In this document: positions 17,484 to 25,572 of the stretch, piece by piece
Position numbering within the stretch: the stretch's first letter is position 1
Layout: each line of letters opens with the position of its first letter
NCBI RefSeq assembly: GCF_027853235.1
Contig: NZ_WKJG01000023.1
Span: 1-55,829 of the forward strand
Direction of reading: 5' to 3'
DNA from: Aliibacillus thermotolerans
Lineage (GTDB): Bacteria > Bacillota > Bacilli > Bacillales > Marinococcaceae
Length of the DNA: 55,829 nt
Notes under the pieces: model-generated
Database searches by the model: none
What the model was told of the DNA's origin: nothing
Seen by the model: the letters and a program-made list of their open reading frames with translations, nothing else
Translations under genes and position numbers: made by a program

Positions 17484-19025
17484 CTATATTGATTTCATTT
17501 GTTCGCGTAATTTGAATTTTTGTAACTTTCCGCTTGCATTTCGAGGGAGTTCATTCACAAATTCATATCGACGCGGCCGTTTATAATTCGCTAGACGATT
17601 GCTCTTTTTACAAAAATCGTCTAACTCTTCTTCTGTCACAGATGAATTTTTTAACACGACAAATGCGACGACTCTTTCTCCCCACTTTTCATCCGGTTCC
17701 CCAATCACCGCAACATCTAACACTTCCGGATGATCAAACAAAGTATCTTCTACTTCGCGGGAATAAATATTTTCTCCTCCACTTACAATCATATCTTTAA
17801 TGCGATCATTCACCCATAAATAACCGTCTTCGTCTGTATACCCGACATCTCCGGTAAAATACCAACCATCCCGTAACACTTCTTTTGTTGCTTCTGGACG
17901 ACGATAATAACTCGACATCATGCTCGGTCCTCGGACAATAACTTCTCCTTGTTCCCCTACAGGAACGACTTGCTCCGGATCCGTAGCATCTGGTTGAATA
18001 ACACGAATCTCATGATTAATTAACGGCTTCCCGGCAGAGCCAGCTTTTTCTAACTGCTCATCATCAAATAATACGGTAATGGCAGGTCCCATTTCTGTCA
18101 TTCCATAGGCTTGAAAAAGTTTGATATTTAATGTCTCGTAAACTTGTTTCACAAGGGCCGGAGCCATCGGTGCCCCACCATACAAACCTTTTTCTAAAGA
18201 AGGAAGTTCCATTTTCATTTTATTTTTTTCTTCCACTAGCATACTCCACATGGTAGGAGCTAAAAAGCAACTATTCACTCGTTCTGACTGTATCGTCTTC
18301 ATCACAACTTCCGGATCAAAATGATGAACAATGATACTCGTTGCTCCTATATGGAGACGGGGGATAAAGACACAATGCATTTCAGCGCAATGAAACAAAG
18401 GAGCGGCAGATAATCCTCTATCTTGAGAAGTGAGCTGCTGTGCGCCAATCATAATTGTACTTTGGTCCACCATATCGCGATGAGAGTGAACGACCCCTTT
18501 TGGTTTCCCTGTTGTTCCACTCGTATACATTATTGCATAATCATCATTTTCCGTAAGAATCTCTTTCACTACCTCAGAAGATGTTGATTGAAGTTTTTGG
18601 TAGTAAGACACGACGCCATTTGGCAGCGGTTCATCAATATACCAAAACTGTGTCTGAGGAAAATGTTCGATGAGTGGTTGAACTTCTGATCGCACAGCTT
18701 TTTCAAAAACAACGATTTTTGGAGAAGCATCTGCTAAAATAAACTCAATTTCCTTTTCCGTTAAGCGAAAGTTGATCGGATTAAAAATTGCCCCCAGTTT
18801 GATGCATGCCACAAATGTCATAACAAATTCACTCGTATTATATAGTACGGTCGATACTCTATCTCCTTTTTGTACCCCTGCTTCTTTGAAAGCCTGTGCT
18901 AATTGATTTGCTTCTTTGTCCCATTCTTGAAATGTCCATCTTTTATTAAGTCGCATATCTACTAGCGCTTCTTTGTTTGGATACTTTTGGACGGACTGCC
19001 TGAAAACGTCTTGAAGTGTCGTCAT
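17484..19025 (-). CDS. Acyl-CoA synthetase (AMP-binding, fatty acid-CoA ligase-like)
   Basis: A 513-aa ANL-superfamily ligase that activates a carboxylic acid via acyl-AMP to the CoA thioester. Motifs are the P-loop YTSGTTGKPKGVVHSH, the A5 motif FQAYGMTEMGP, GWYFTGDVGYTDEDGYLWVNDRIKDMIVSGGENIYS, and the catalytic lysine in PRNASGKLQKFKLR. It belongs to the medium/long-chain LcfB/YhfL-like group; chain-length preference cannot be read. The ribosome binding site is AAGGAGGGATAAA. The gene stands alone. Confidence 0.9.
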   Translation of the reverse strand: MTTLQDVFRQSVQKYPNKEALVDMRLNKRWTFQEWDKEANQLAQAFKEAGVQKGDRVSTVLYNTSEFVMTFVACIKLGAIFNPINFRLTEKEIEFILADASPKIVVFEKAVRSEVQPLIEHFPQTQFWYIDEPLPNGVVSYYQKLQSTSSEVVKEILTENDDYAIMYTSGTTGKPKGVVHSHRDMVDQSTIMIGAQQLTSQDRGLSAAPLFHCAEMHCVFIPRLHIGATSIIVHHFDPEVVMKTIQSERVNSCFLAPTMWSMLVEEKNKMKMELPSLEKGLYGGAPMAPALVKQVYETLNIKLFQAYGMTEMGPAITVLFDDEQLEKAGSAGKPLINHEIRVIQPDATDPEQVVPVGEQGEVIVRGPSMMSSYYRRPEATKEVLRDGWYFTGDVGYTDEDGYLWVNDRIKDMIVSGGENIYSREVEDTLFDHPEVLDVAVIGEPDEKWGERVVAFVVLKNSSVTEEELDDFCKKSNRLANYKRPRRYEFVNELPRNASGKLQKFKLREQMKSI

Positions 19026-19187
19026 TTTATCCCTCCTTCATATATTTAAAAAAATTAAGACTATTTGTTATATTCTTCTTTTTCCGTTTCACTCCTTTAT
19101 CTAACTTCTTTTTTCTATAATTTCTGTAATTCTTATAAAAAGAAGGTTAAAATAAGACACAAGGAGTTTTTATGTTTGGAGAGGAAG

Positions 19188-20315
19188 ATGCGATTGAAAA
19201 AAGAGACTGGATATCAAATTGGCAGGTTTTTCTTAGTCGTTATTTCCATTATCTTACTTGTTTGGATGTCATGGACACTCTTTCGACTCACCTATCCCTT
19301 TTGGTTAGCTGCTTTTTTCGTGTGGCTTTTCAAACCTTTTTCAACGGTTCTCACTAATAAATTGAAGTTTCCTCCAGGATTGGCAGCATTGACCTCCTTG
19401 CTCATAGGTCTTAGTCTATTAGGTGGCATACTAACTGGAATTACTTATCTCGTTGTCGGATGGGTCGAGCGCTTCGCAAGAAATGCACCAACTTGGATCG
19501 AAGACGCGTTCCGTACGATTCAAGACTTATTAAACGAAACGATCTGGCCGATTTGGCAAGAAATCAGTGGCGCTGCCCAAACAATCAGTGGCGATAGCGA
19601 ATTTTCTTTAAGAAGCGGATTAGCGGAAGTCGGGGCACAAATTGGTTCCGCATTAGGACAATTTGCAGAGAGACTGGCAGACGGACTCACACAAGTAGCG
19701 CTCAGTGTCCCAACTATTTTGGTCGCTTTTTTATTTATTATTTTAACAATTTACTTTCTAGGAAAAGACTGGGAGCGTTGGAGTTATTACGTACGGGAAA
19801 AATTACCTCACAGTGTGCAAGAAAAAATGCGCTCATTTCACTTATCCATGCGTTATCGCGTATTTGGATATATTAAAGCACAATTTACACTGATGTTCAT
19901 TACTGGTTTCATTGTATTGATCGGTTTATCCATTTTTCAAATAAAGGGTGCTTTTACACTTGCGATCATCGTAGGGATTGCAGAATTACTCCCATATTTA
20001 GGAACAGGAACTATTTTGATCCCTTGGGCAATATATTTACTACTCACAGGAGATATCGGACTAGGTATCGGAATTGCCGTTTTGTATACGATTACCATGA
20101 TTGTAAGACAGACAATAGAGCCAAAAGTTCTTTCCTCTAGTATGAATTTAAATCCGCTTGCTGTGTTAATTTCTTTGTTTGTAGGATTACAAATGTTCGG
20201 AGCAGTCGGACTGTTTCTCGGACCTGCCATTCTTGTAATCATTGTAATATTAATAGACATTGGGGTCGGTGATGATATTATACATTTTATTAAGTATGGT
20301 TTTAAATCAGACTGA
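19188..20315 (+). CDS. ytvI: AI-2E family transporter, sporulation membrane protein YtvI-like
   Basis: A 375-aa protein with seven or eight predicted membrane helices of the AI-2E/PerM family. The family's C-terminal GIAELLPYLGTGTILIPWA, QTIEPKVLSSSMNLNPLAVL and FLGPAILVI motifs are present. The N-terminus matches the sporulation protein YtvI type. The start is the ATG at 19188 with GGAGAGGAAG; 41 upstream in-frame codons lack a ribosome binding site. It is divergently arranged with the acyl-CoA synthetase. Confidence 0.82.
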   Translation: MRLKKETGYQIGRFFLVVISIILLVWMSWTLFRLTYPFWLAAFFVWLFKPFSTVLTNKLKFPPGLAALTSLLIGLSLLGGILTGITYLVVGWVERFARNAPTWIEDAFRTIQDLLNETIWPIWQEISGAAQTISGDSEFSLRSGLAEVGAQIGSALGQFAERLADGLTQVALSVPTILVAFLFIILTIYFLGKDWERWSYYVREKLPHSVQEKMRSFHLSMRYRVFGYIKAQFTLMFITGFIVLIGLSIFQIKGAFTLAIIVGIAELLPYLGTGTILIPWAIYLLLTGDIGLGIGIAVLYTITMIVRQTIEPKVLSSSMNLNPLAVLISLFVGLQMFGAVGLFLGPAILVIIVILIDIGVGDDIIHFIKYGFKSD

Positions 20316-20350
20316 TTTCTCGGGCTTTTAGAGAAGTTCAGTCTGTTTTT
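20308..20350 (+). terminator. Terminator of ytvI
   Basis: CAGACTGA pairs with TCAGTCTG, with an inner TCTC/GAGA pairing, followed by TTTTT. The stem includes the ytvI stop codon. Confidence 0.85.
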
Positions 20351-20699
20351 ATGCCTTTAGTTATACACGCTCACTTATGTAAAATAACTGTCAAACTATG
20401 AAAAAAGAGCTACTTTTTCATACATATGAAAAACAGCTATCAATCCGCATCACAAAGGGAAAAATCACTTTTTCATTCAATTTTAAACTAGGAAATTTAT
20501 GACTTTTCCTGTAAAAATCAATCAAAAATACGACGAAAATATCAAAAAAAATGGGAAATTTCGTAGGAATATTTCACTGATTACAAGGCCGTTTCATTTT
20601 ATTTAAATAGTCCATTTTTCATTGATTTATCCTTCGACCTCTTGTTACGATGTGAATCGTTAAAGAGCCAATCATTTATTTTAAAAACAGGAGGTCTGT
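20351..20699 (+). promoter_or_regulatory. Long upstream region of the 3D-domain protein
   Basis: No gene is present. An inverted repeat AGCT-N2-TTTTTCATA / TATGAAAAA-N-AGCT lies at 20408-20438. A WalR-like direct repeat TGTAAA-N5-TGTCAA lies at 20378-20394 (consensus TGTWAH-N5-TGTWAH, one mismatch). It is over 300 bp from the start codon, so its link to the gene is only suggestive. Confidence 0.35.
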
Positions 20700-21611
20700 A
20701 TGTTGAAACGACACGCATCTTTTTCTCTTAAAGAAGCAATTTTCACAGTCGTAGTTGCTAATTTCATTTTTTTCGCAAGTCCATTTGTTACAGCAGCTAG
20801 TGATCTCGGAGAAAAAGAGTTATCCATTGGAGCAGAAAACAGCCAAGTAGAAGAACTTCAAGAACTTCTGCATGACGAAGGTATTCTAGAGAAGGAATAC
20901 ATTACTGGAAGTTTCAGCGAGCAAACAAAAGAAGCTGTCAAAGCTTTTCAATCTAAACATCATATCGTTCCGGAAGACGGAATTGCAGGTCCATATACCA
21001 TTGGTGCACTCACCATTCTTCACGAAGGAGACGAAGGAAAACCTGTTGAAACATTGCAAGAAGAGCTGCATGAACTCGGTTACTACACCCATAACATAGA
21101 TGGAATCTTTGGAACACATACCCATGATGCTGTAGTAGCTTTTCAACAAAATGCAGAGATAAAGGTAGATGGTCTCGCGGGACCAGAAACATTTGGTGCA
21201 TTACTCCAAGCTGATGAAGAATTAAATATAGCAAATACGTCTTCTGTCAAAAATAATGAAAAACAAGCGGTAAAATCTCAATCTACGACAGCGAAAGAAA
21301 CTTCCAACACGAGTGTAGATGGACAAACGCTCAATGTAAGTGCCACAGCATACACAGCCAATTGTGCAGGATGTTCCGGTGTCACTGCAACAGGCGTTGA
21401 TTTGAACGCGAATCCAAACGCCAAAGTCATTGCAGTAGACCCTAACGTCATTCCACTCGGATCTCAAGTACACATTGAAGGATATGGTACATTCACAGCT
21501 GCGGACACTGGTGGAGCGATCCAAGGAAACAAAATTGACATCTACATGCCAAATCATCAAGACGCAGTAAACTTTGGGCGTCGCAACTTGAAAGTTACCA
21601 TCCTAAATTAA
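20700..21611 (+). CDS. Secreted cell-wall protein: two peptidoglycan-binding repeats plus 3D domain
   Basis: A 303-aa exported protein. Residues 1-33 are a signal peptide ending near TAAS. Two peptidoglycan-binding_1 repeats follow (about 45-108 and 116-172), each with the VxxLQxxLxxxG...IDGIFG/ITGSF...AVxxFQ...DGxAGPxTxGAL pattern. After a serine/threonine linker comes a C-terminal 3D domain (about 208-303) with SATAYTA, GVTATGVDL, IAVDPNVIPLGSQVHIEGYG and ADTGGAIQGNKIDIYM carrying the conserved aspartates. YocH-like proteins with 3D domains are muralytic, so wall turnover is the likely role. The ribosome binding site is ACAGGAGG. Confidence 0.87.
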   Translation: MLKRHASFSLKEAIFTVVVANFIFFASPFVTAASDLGEKELSIGAENSQVEELQELLHDEGILEKEYITGSFSEQTKEAVKAFQSKHHIVPEDGIAGPYTIGALTILHEGDEGKPVETLQEELHELGYYTHNIDGIFGTHTHDAVVAFQQNAEIKVDGLAGPETFGALLQADEELNIANTSSVKNNEKQAVKSQSTTAKETSNTSVDGQTLNVSATAYTANCAGCSGVTATGVDLNANPNAKVIAVDPNVIPLGSQVHIEGYGTFTAADTGGAIQGNKIDIYMPNHQDAVNFGRRNLKVTILN

Positions 21612-21849
21612 CGAGAAAACGGAAGCCATAAAAGAATGATTCCAAGCACTAATTTTGGAACCATTTTTTGTAGGATTTCTTCCCTTCATCTATGATTGGG
21701 TTATTGTTTCTGGCGGTATATTTCTTTAAGCTTACCGCTAGAAGCGCATTTCTCTGTGCCTCTCACAGAAAAACACGATCCAAAAACCCGAACGCTGTTT
21801 ATACATCTATTTTACCAGATTTCTCGTCTGAAAGCTTTGTATGTAGGCG

Positions 21850-22226
21850 GATGGTAAGCAGGACGGACGGTTCGACATAAGAGAAAGCTTCCTGGAACGT
21901 TGTAAAACGTCATGAGACCGTTCGGTGGCAGATTTATGCGATTTTTAGTCGCATGGACCTTTTATTTAACCATTCATTGAAACTTTCTCGTAAAAACAGG
22001 TCGTATGAAACATCATGCGGCCTGTTTTTTATCCTAATTTCTACCATTTTCGGCTTTCATACGACCCTTTGACGGATGTTTTACAAAATGAAACGTCGTA
22101 TGAAACGTTCATGAGACGATTCATCTTCTTTTTTAAAGCATCATTCGTCGCATGAAAATAGAATCGCTCCAAATCTTCTATATTATGTCCAAAGTGTCGT
22201 ATGAATTCGTTATGCGACACTTTTTT
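21850..22226 (+). repeat. Repeat family 2, copy 1 (TCGTATGA palindromic element)
   Basis: About 375 bp whose reverse complement is found at 31797-32222. Shared blocks include AAGAGAAAGCTTC, GTAAAACGTCATGAGACCG, TTCGGTGG, GCGATTTTTAGTCG, GGCTTTCATACGACCCTTTG and ACGGATGTTTTACA. It is packed with GTCGTATGA/TCATACGAC half-sites, and ends in a terminator-like hairpin (AAGTGTCG/CGACACTT plus TTTTTT, 22191-22224). Between 21612 and 21850 I see a small hairpin but no gene. Two short open frames here are repeat artefacts. Confidence 0.75.
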
Positions 22227-22292
22227 CATGTATGGGAGGAAACATTGGTCTCATCACTTAAAAAGAGAACCACTTGGTTGATTACTGGAGTT

Positions 22293-22323
22293 TTGTCCTT
22301 GCTATATTTATTTGTGATACAAT
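22293..22323 (+). promoter_or_regulatory. Promoter of the 141-aa membrane protein gene
   Basis: TTGTCC (22293-22298) and an extended -10 TGATACAAT (22315-22323) with a 19-bp spacer lie 40 bp before the start codon. Confidence 0.5.
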
Positions 22324-22362
22324 CTTAAAAGGTACGCCGCTTACTTAAAGGAGAGAAGCAAG

Positions 22363-22788
22363 ATGGACTTGAAATCGAAATTACGTTTCTTATCTCCTCA
22401 AACATACATAACAAAAATGATGGAGAAACGAAATATACAGGAAGACGTCATACAAAGAAATAGTCGCATGGAACGCAAAAAACAAATCAAAGAATCGAAA
22501 CTCGATCAAGCGCTTTATCGCACTTCTATATATGCGTTTTTTTCTATCTGCATCATGCTCTCTCTTATTCCAATTGCATATTTTTTACCCTGGCAACAAA
22601 TTGTTCAAAACTTGATGTATCTTCTTTTAGCTTCTTTATTCCTATCATTCACTCTCTCTTCCATTGTGATTAAAAAACGATCGAACTACATCAAACTGTC
22701 GTATATGTGGGGAGTCTGGATTTTTTCTTTATTGTTACTGCTGTTTTATTTGTTCATTTTTATCTATTTCCGTTTTTTATTACATTAA
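22363..22788 (+). CDS. Membrane protein with three C-terminal helices, unknown
   Basis: Not a family I recognise. The 141-aa protein has a basic, charged N-terminal half of about 50 residues (MDLKSKLRFLSPQTYITKM, then ERKKQIKESKLDQ) followed by three hydrophobic helices (about 53-72, 82-102 and 114-139). AAAGGAGAGAAGCAAG precedes the ATG. It has its own promoter and is flanked by a hairpin at 22799. Topology suggests a cytoplasmic N-terminus. Confidence 0.65.
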   Translation: MDLKSKLRFLSPQTYITKMMEKRNIQEDVIQRNSRMERKKQIKESKLDQALYRTSIYAFFSICIMLSLIPIAYFLPWQQIVQNLMYLLLASLFLSFTLSSIVIKKRSNYIKLSYMWGVWIFSLLLLLFYLFIFIYFRFLLH

Positions 22789-22798
22789 AAATAAAAAG

Positions 22799-22816
22799 CT
22801 GCCCACAACTGGGCAG
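22799..22816 (-). terminator. Terminator of the 35-aa membrane peptide gene
   Basis: CTGCCCA pairs with TGGGCAG around CAAC. On the minus strand CTTTTTATTTTT follows, so it primarily ends the minus-strand gene and may also serve the plus-strand gene. Confidence 0.75.
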
Positions 22817-22834
22817 TTCATTCAACTCTACACA

Positions 22835-22942
22835 TTAACGATCTTTCGTCTGCGCCTGTTTTAGCATCGCTATTGCCATCACAATACTCGAAAAAATTAA
22901 ACCAAATGCTAAACCTAACACTGCTACTAAATTTGCTAACAC
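22835..22942 (-). CDS. Single-pass membrane peptide of 35 residues
   Basis: A very short gene: GTG start at 22942, six bases after AGGAGGG, encoding (M)LANLVAVLGLAFGLIFSS followed by IVMAIAMLKQAQTKDR and a TAA stop. One long hydrophobic helix is followed by a basic/polar C-terminus. The stop lies 18 bp before a minus-strand terminator. The ribosome binding site, helix and terminator together support a real gene. Function unknown; a regulator or subunit of a membrane complex is one possibility. Confidence 0.6.
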   Translation of the reverse strand: MLANLVAVLGLAFGLIFSSIVMAIAMLKQAQTKDR

Positions 22943-23330
22943 ATGAATCCCTCCTATTCTTCATCGTAAAGCTTCCATTGACCTTTCAACAACATCTCTT
23001 TGTCTCTTAGGTTACGCTTTATCATTAGGAATGATTCATTGTTGTCATTTTTTCTTTATACCCTCTTCTCTCAATTTTTAAACATCTTATGTAAAATTTT
23101 TTATTGAACAACCTTCTATTACACACGAGAAATCGAACAAAAAGGAAACACTTAAGAGTGAAATGAAAGTTACTTGCACCGGATAAAAGCGCTTAAGATC
23201 TGTCATCGCGCATCGTGTCCAGAATGATTTCACCACATTGATGAACCTCTTCCCTTATATAAAAATCAAAATAAATTCCACAAGAAACCATTCCATTGAA
23301 ACTCCAAACAACAATCTGATAGACTTATAG

Positions 23331-23441
23331 AAAAGCGAAAGCCATCACATTGGACTTCTAAACAAGCTAGAGAGAAGCTTACTGTTTCATTTGGCAACGA
23401 TTAATTGCGGCGACAAGACCTGTAGAGTCTTATAGAAGTCC
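23331..23441. repeat. REP-like intergenic element (AGAAAAGCG type)
   Basis: Begins AGAAAAGCGAAAGC and contains a long-range inverted repeat GGACTTCTA (23352-23360) / TAGAAGTCC (23433-23441). Elements beginning AGAAAAGCGNAAGC and containing a TAGAAGTCC block are, as I recall, common between Bacillaceae genes. The wider gap 22943-23513 shows nothing else I can identify. Confidence 0.4.
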
Positions 23442-23513
23442 CCTTAATCCAAATGTCTGAATACGTAACCGGTTATGGATAAGTAAAGCGCCGAATAATT
23501 ATGGAGGGTAAAC

Positions 23514-23690
23514 ATGAACACAAAAGCATTAGAGGATAAGTTGCGAGTATTAAAAATGGACTATGTCCGAATTCAAGGCGATGTTGAAAAGCTTGAATCT
23601 GTTGGAGGAAACTCAGGTCCTGCTGTCAAAGAAATGGAACGCATAGAAAAAGAAATTCAAGAAATAAAAACAAAACTACGGAGTAAATAG
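23514..23690 (+). CDS. SE1832 family protein
   Basis: A 58-aa helical protein: KLRVLKMDYVRIQGDVEKLE, a short GGNSGP turn, then EMERIEKEIQEIKTKL. LKMDYVRIQGDxEKLES is the hallmark of the SE1832 family of small Firmicute proteins of unknown function. The ribosome binding site GGAGGG lies 7 nt before the ATG. The protein should form a helical hairpin or coiled coil. Confidence 0.75.
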   Translation: MNTKALEDKLRVLKMDYVRIQGDVEKLESVGGNSGPAVKEMERIEKEIQEIKTKLRSK

Positions 23691-23760
23691 AAAAGCGGAA
23701 GCAACCGCTTAGGCGCGAAGACGATGGAAGAACGACGACAGAAGCTGCTCTTAGACTCTT
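23691..23760 (+). repeat. Second REP-like AGAAAAGCG element
   Basis: Starts directly at the SE1832 stop codon with GAAAAGCGGAAGCAACCGCT (AGCGG/CCGCT hairpin), then GGCGCGAAGACGATGGAAGA, ending just before the EamA gene. Confidence 0.4.
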
Positions 23761-23815
23761 GTCATCATCTTATAAAAACTTCGTCCCCAATGAGCAAAAG
23801 ATTGATACGATTAGG

Positions 23816-24727
23816 ATGAGCCCATTGAAATCAAATGCAATGTTATATGTACTGGTACTTATCTTAGCTTTATCATGGGGTTATTCATGGCCACTCATGA
23901 AAATTGGATTAGCATATATTGAACCATTTACGTTTACTTTTTTACGATTTATTTTTGGAGGAGTTACGCTAATATTATTTATATTGATTTTTCAAAAAGG
24001 AACGTCGCTACGATTTCCTGCATCTCAATGGAAACATCTCGTTATTTTTGGCATGGTACAGACTTTTGCTGTATTTGGCCTCATCACTTATGCAATGCTT
24101 TTTATCGATGCGGGGAAAACATCGATTGTTTTATATACGATGCCCATTTGGACAAGTATTTTAGCTGCAATTTTTTTAAAAGAAAACCTATCAAGGCAAA
24201 ATATCATCGGGCTTATTTTTGGTGTGATTGGACTTGGTTTAATTATCGGAGAGGATATTTATTATGACAGTACTGCCAATGGAATGATTGGTATCATCCT
24301 TATCCTTATTGCATCTATCCTGTGGGCTTTTGCAAACATCTACTTTCGATTGTACTTAACGGAGCAGCCACAACTACCAATCACTGCGTATCAAATGCTT
24401 CTTGGTTCGATTGGCCTTGGAGTTTGTGCGTTTATTTTCGAAAGAGGTTCTTCCATTACATGGAATATAGCAAGTATTTATGCCATCTTATTTACTGGAG
24501 TGATTGCGTCAGCGCTATGTTTTTCTTTATGGTATTATTTGCTTCGTAATATCTCGACGATTACAGCTGCTATTTCCACGTTACTCGTTCCCGTATTTGC
24601 AGTATTATTCGGTTACTGGATGTTAGAAGAACCCCTTTCTATCTCCATGCTTATTGGCGGGGGATTCGTCGTGTTCGGTATTTTTATCAGCCAAGCTCAC
24701 TTTAAAAAAATCCCTTTCTTCCGATGA
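23816..24727 (+). CDS. EamA/DMT family transporter
   Basis: A drug/metabolite transporter of about 303 aa with ten predicted helices in two EamA repeats. Repeat 1 has LALSWGYSWPLMKIGLAYIEP and FLRFIFGG. Repeat 2 has ASILWAFANIYFR, PVFAVLFGYWMLEEPLS and GGGFVVFGIF. The substrate is unknown. The start is uncertain: none of the candidate starts (TTG 23759, ATG 23816, ATG 23840) has a good ribosome binding site, possibly because the REP-like element ends just upstream. The ATG at 23816 is used here. Confidence 0.85.
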   Translation: MSPLKSNAMLYVLVLILALSWGYSWPLMKIGLAYIEPFTFTFLRFIFGGVTLILFILIFQKGTSLRFPASQWKHLVIFGMVQTFAVFGLITYAMLFIDAGKTSIVLYTMPIWTSILAAIFLKENLSRQNIIGLIFGVIGLGLIIGEDIYYDSTANGMIGIILILIASILWAFANIYFRLYLTEQPQLPITAYQMLLGSIGLGVCAFIFERGSSITWNIASIYAILFTGVIASALCFSLWYYLLRNISTITAAISTLLVPVFAVLFGYWMLEEPLSISMLIGGGFVVFGIFISQAHFKKIPFFR

Positions 24728-24735
24728 GAACATCG

Positions 24736-25065
24736 TTAATTTTGTTGTTTGGTTATTTTCCAACGATAAAATTCTACGATTTCTTTCATGACTTCTTTCG
24801 GAACACCAATTTGAATTGCCTCTTCCATCAGATGTAACCATTCTTTATCAAGTAAGCATTCTGCACTTTTTTCTTTTTTTAGAAAGGCATCAACGGGGAC
24901 TTGTAAGACATTTGCTATTTTTTCTAAAAACTGAATGGATGGGTTCGTTTGAATATTGCGCTCTAAGGCACTTAAGTAAGACTTGGCTACCCCCGCTCGC
25001 TCAGCTAATTCTGTCAATGATAAGCCTTTTTCTTTGCGGATTGTTTGCACACGTTCACCGATCAT
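24736..25065 (-). CDS. SinR-like transcriptional regulator
   Basis: A 109-aa XRE-type regulator closely resembling SinR, the biofilm master repressor. The HTH runs MIGERVQTIRKEKGLSLTEL to AGVAKSYLSALERNIQTNPS, followed by IQFLEKIANVLQVPVDAFL. The C-terminal LDKEWLHLMEEAIQIGVPKE plus EIVEFYRW is the SinI/SinR dimerisation helix pair. The start is the ATG at 25065 behind GAGGGGAG. No sinI, tapA or tasA gene is adjacent. Upstream in-frame codons run into repeat copy C and are not coding. Confidence 0.85.
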   Translation of the reverse strand: MIGERVQTIRKEKGLSLTELAERAGVAKSYLSALERNIQTNPSIQFLEKIANVLQVPVDAFLKKEKSAECLLDKEWLHLMEEAIQIGVPKEVMKEIVEFYRWKITKQQN

Positions 25066-25093
25066 TCCATACTCCCCTCTTTTCCAATTCCTG

Positions 25094-25102
25094 ATTATAC
25101 CA
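25094..25102 (-). promoter_or_regulatory. Extended -10 promoter of the sinR-like gene
   Basis: TGGTATAAT on the minus strand lies about 30 bp before the start. The -35 position (CCATTT) is poor and adjoins the terminal repeat of copy C at 25122. Confidence 0.5.
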
Positions 25103-25121
25103 TATCGCTTATGAAGAAATG

Positions 25122-25572
25122 GAGCTGTCCAAAAAGTCATGATTGGTGACTTTTTGGACATTTTTTTGTTATAGCTTCATCAAAAATTGCTTCTCTAAAC
25201 GCCTCTTGGCCGAATAGGCATGTTTCCAACACCAAATGGTTGATGGAAGCATGCCATCGTTTCATTAAAGTATTGCTTGTGGAAGCAACCTATAGATGGG
25301 TCATGCTATCGTTTCATATAAAAATAGCGAATGGAAGTAAGTCATGAATGGCTCATAACACTGCTTCAATCAAAAATGTTTGATGAAAGCAAGCCATGGA
25401 TCGCTCATGCCGCCGTTTCATTCAAAAATAGTTTGTGGAAACAAGCTTTGAACGGATCATGGCACCCTTTCAATCCAAACACCATTGTAAAAGCAATCCA
25501 GGCACGGTTTCAGCGCTAAATGATTGTTGAAAGGAACGCTCGATTTATTTTTCAGGACTTATTAGACAGACT
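25122..25572 (+). repeat. Repeat family 1, copy C (longest)
   Basis: A 451-bp element. It opens GAGCTGTCCAAAAAGTCATG, with the palindrome at 25126-25160 followed by TTTTTTT. A CTCTTGGCCGAATAGGCATG block follows, then about six 52-nt units (consensus near GTGGAAGCAAGCCATG, then GGCTCATGGCACCGTTTCA, then TTCAAAAATAG), then GCGCTAAATGATTGTTGAAA and a tail ending GGACTTATTAGACAGACTC. The two ends, read inward, match at about 16 of 20 positions. The tail overlaps the last codons of the CPA1 antiporter. The open frame at 25331-25519 is repeat sequence. Confidence 0.88.

Noticed and set aside
21692-22229. Short open frames on both strands (62 codons each)
   Set aside because: They fall in or next to repeat family 2, lack ribosome binding sites, and the matching copy at 32 kb does not keep them open.
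25331-25519. Open frame of 62 codons on the plus strand
   Set aside because: Part of the hairpin array of copy C, without start signals.
25250-25520. CRISPR array
   Set aside because: The 52-nt units are degenerate along their whole length with no identical repeat separated by unique spacers, and no cas genes are near apart from a Cas4-like fold nuclease 8 kb away.
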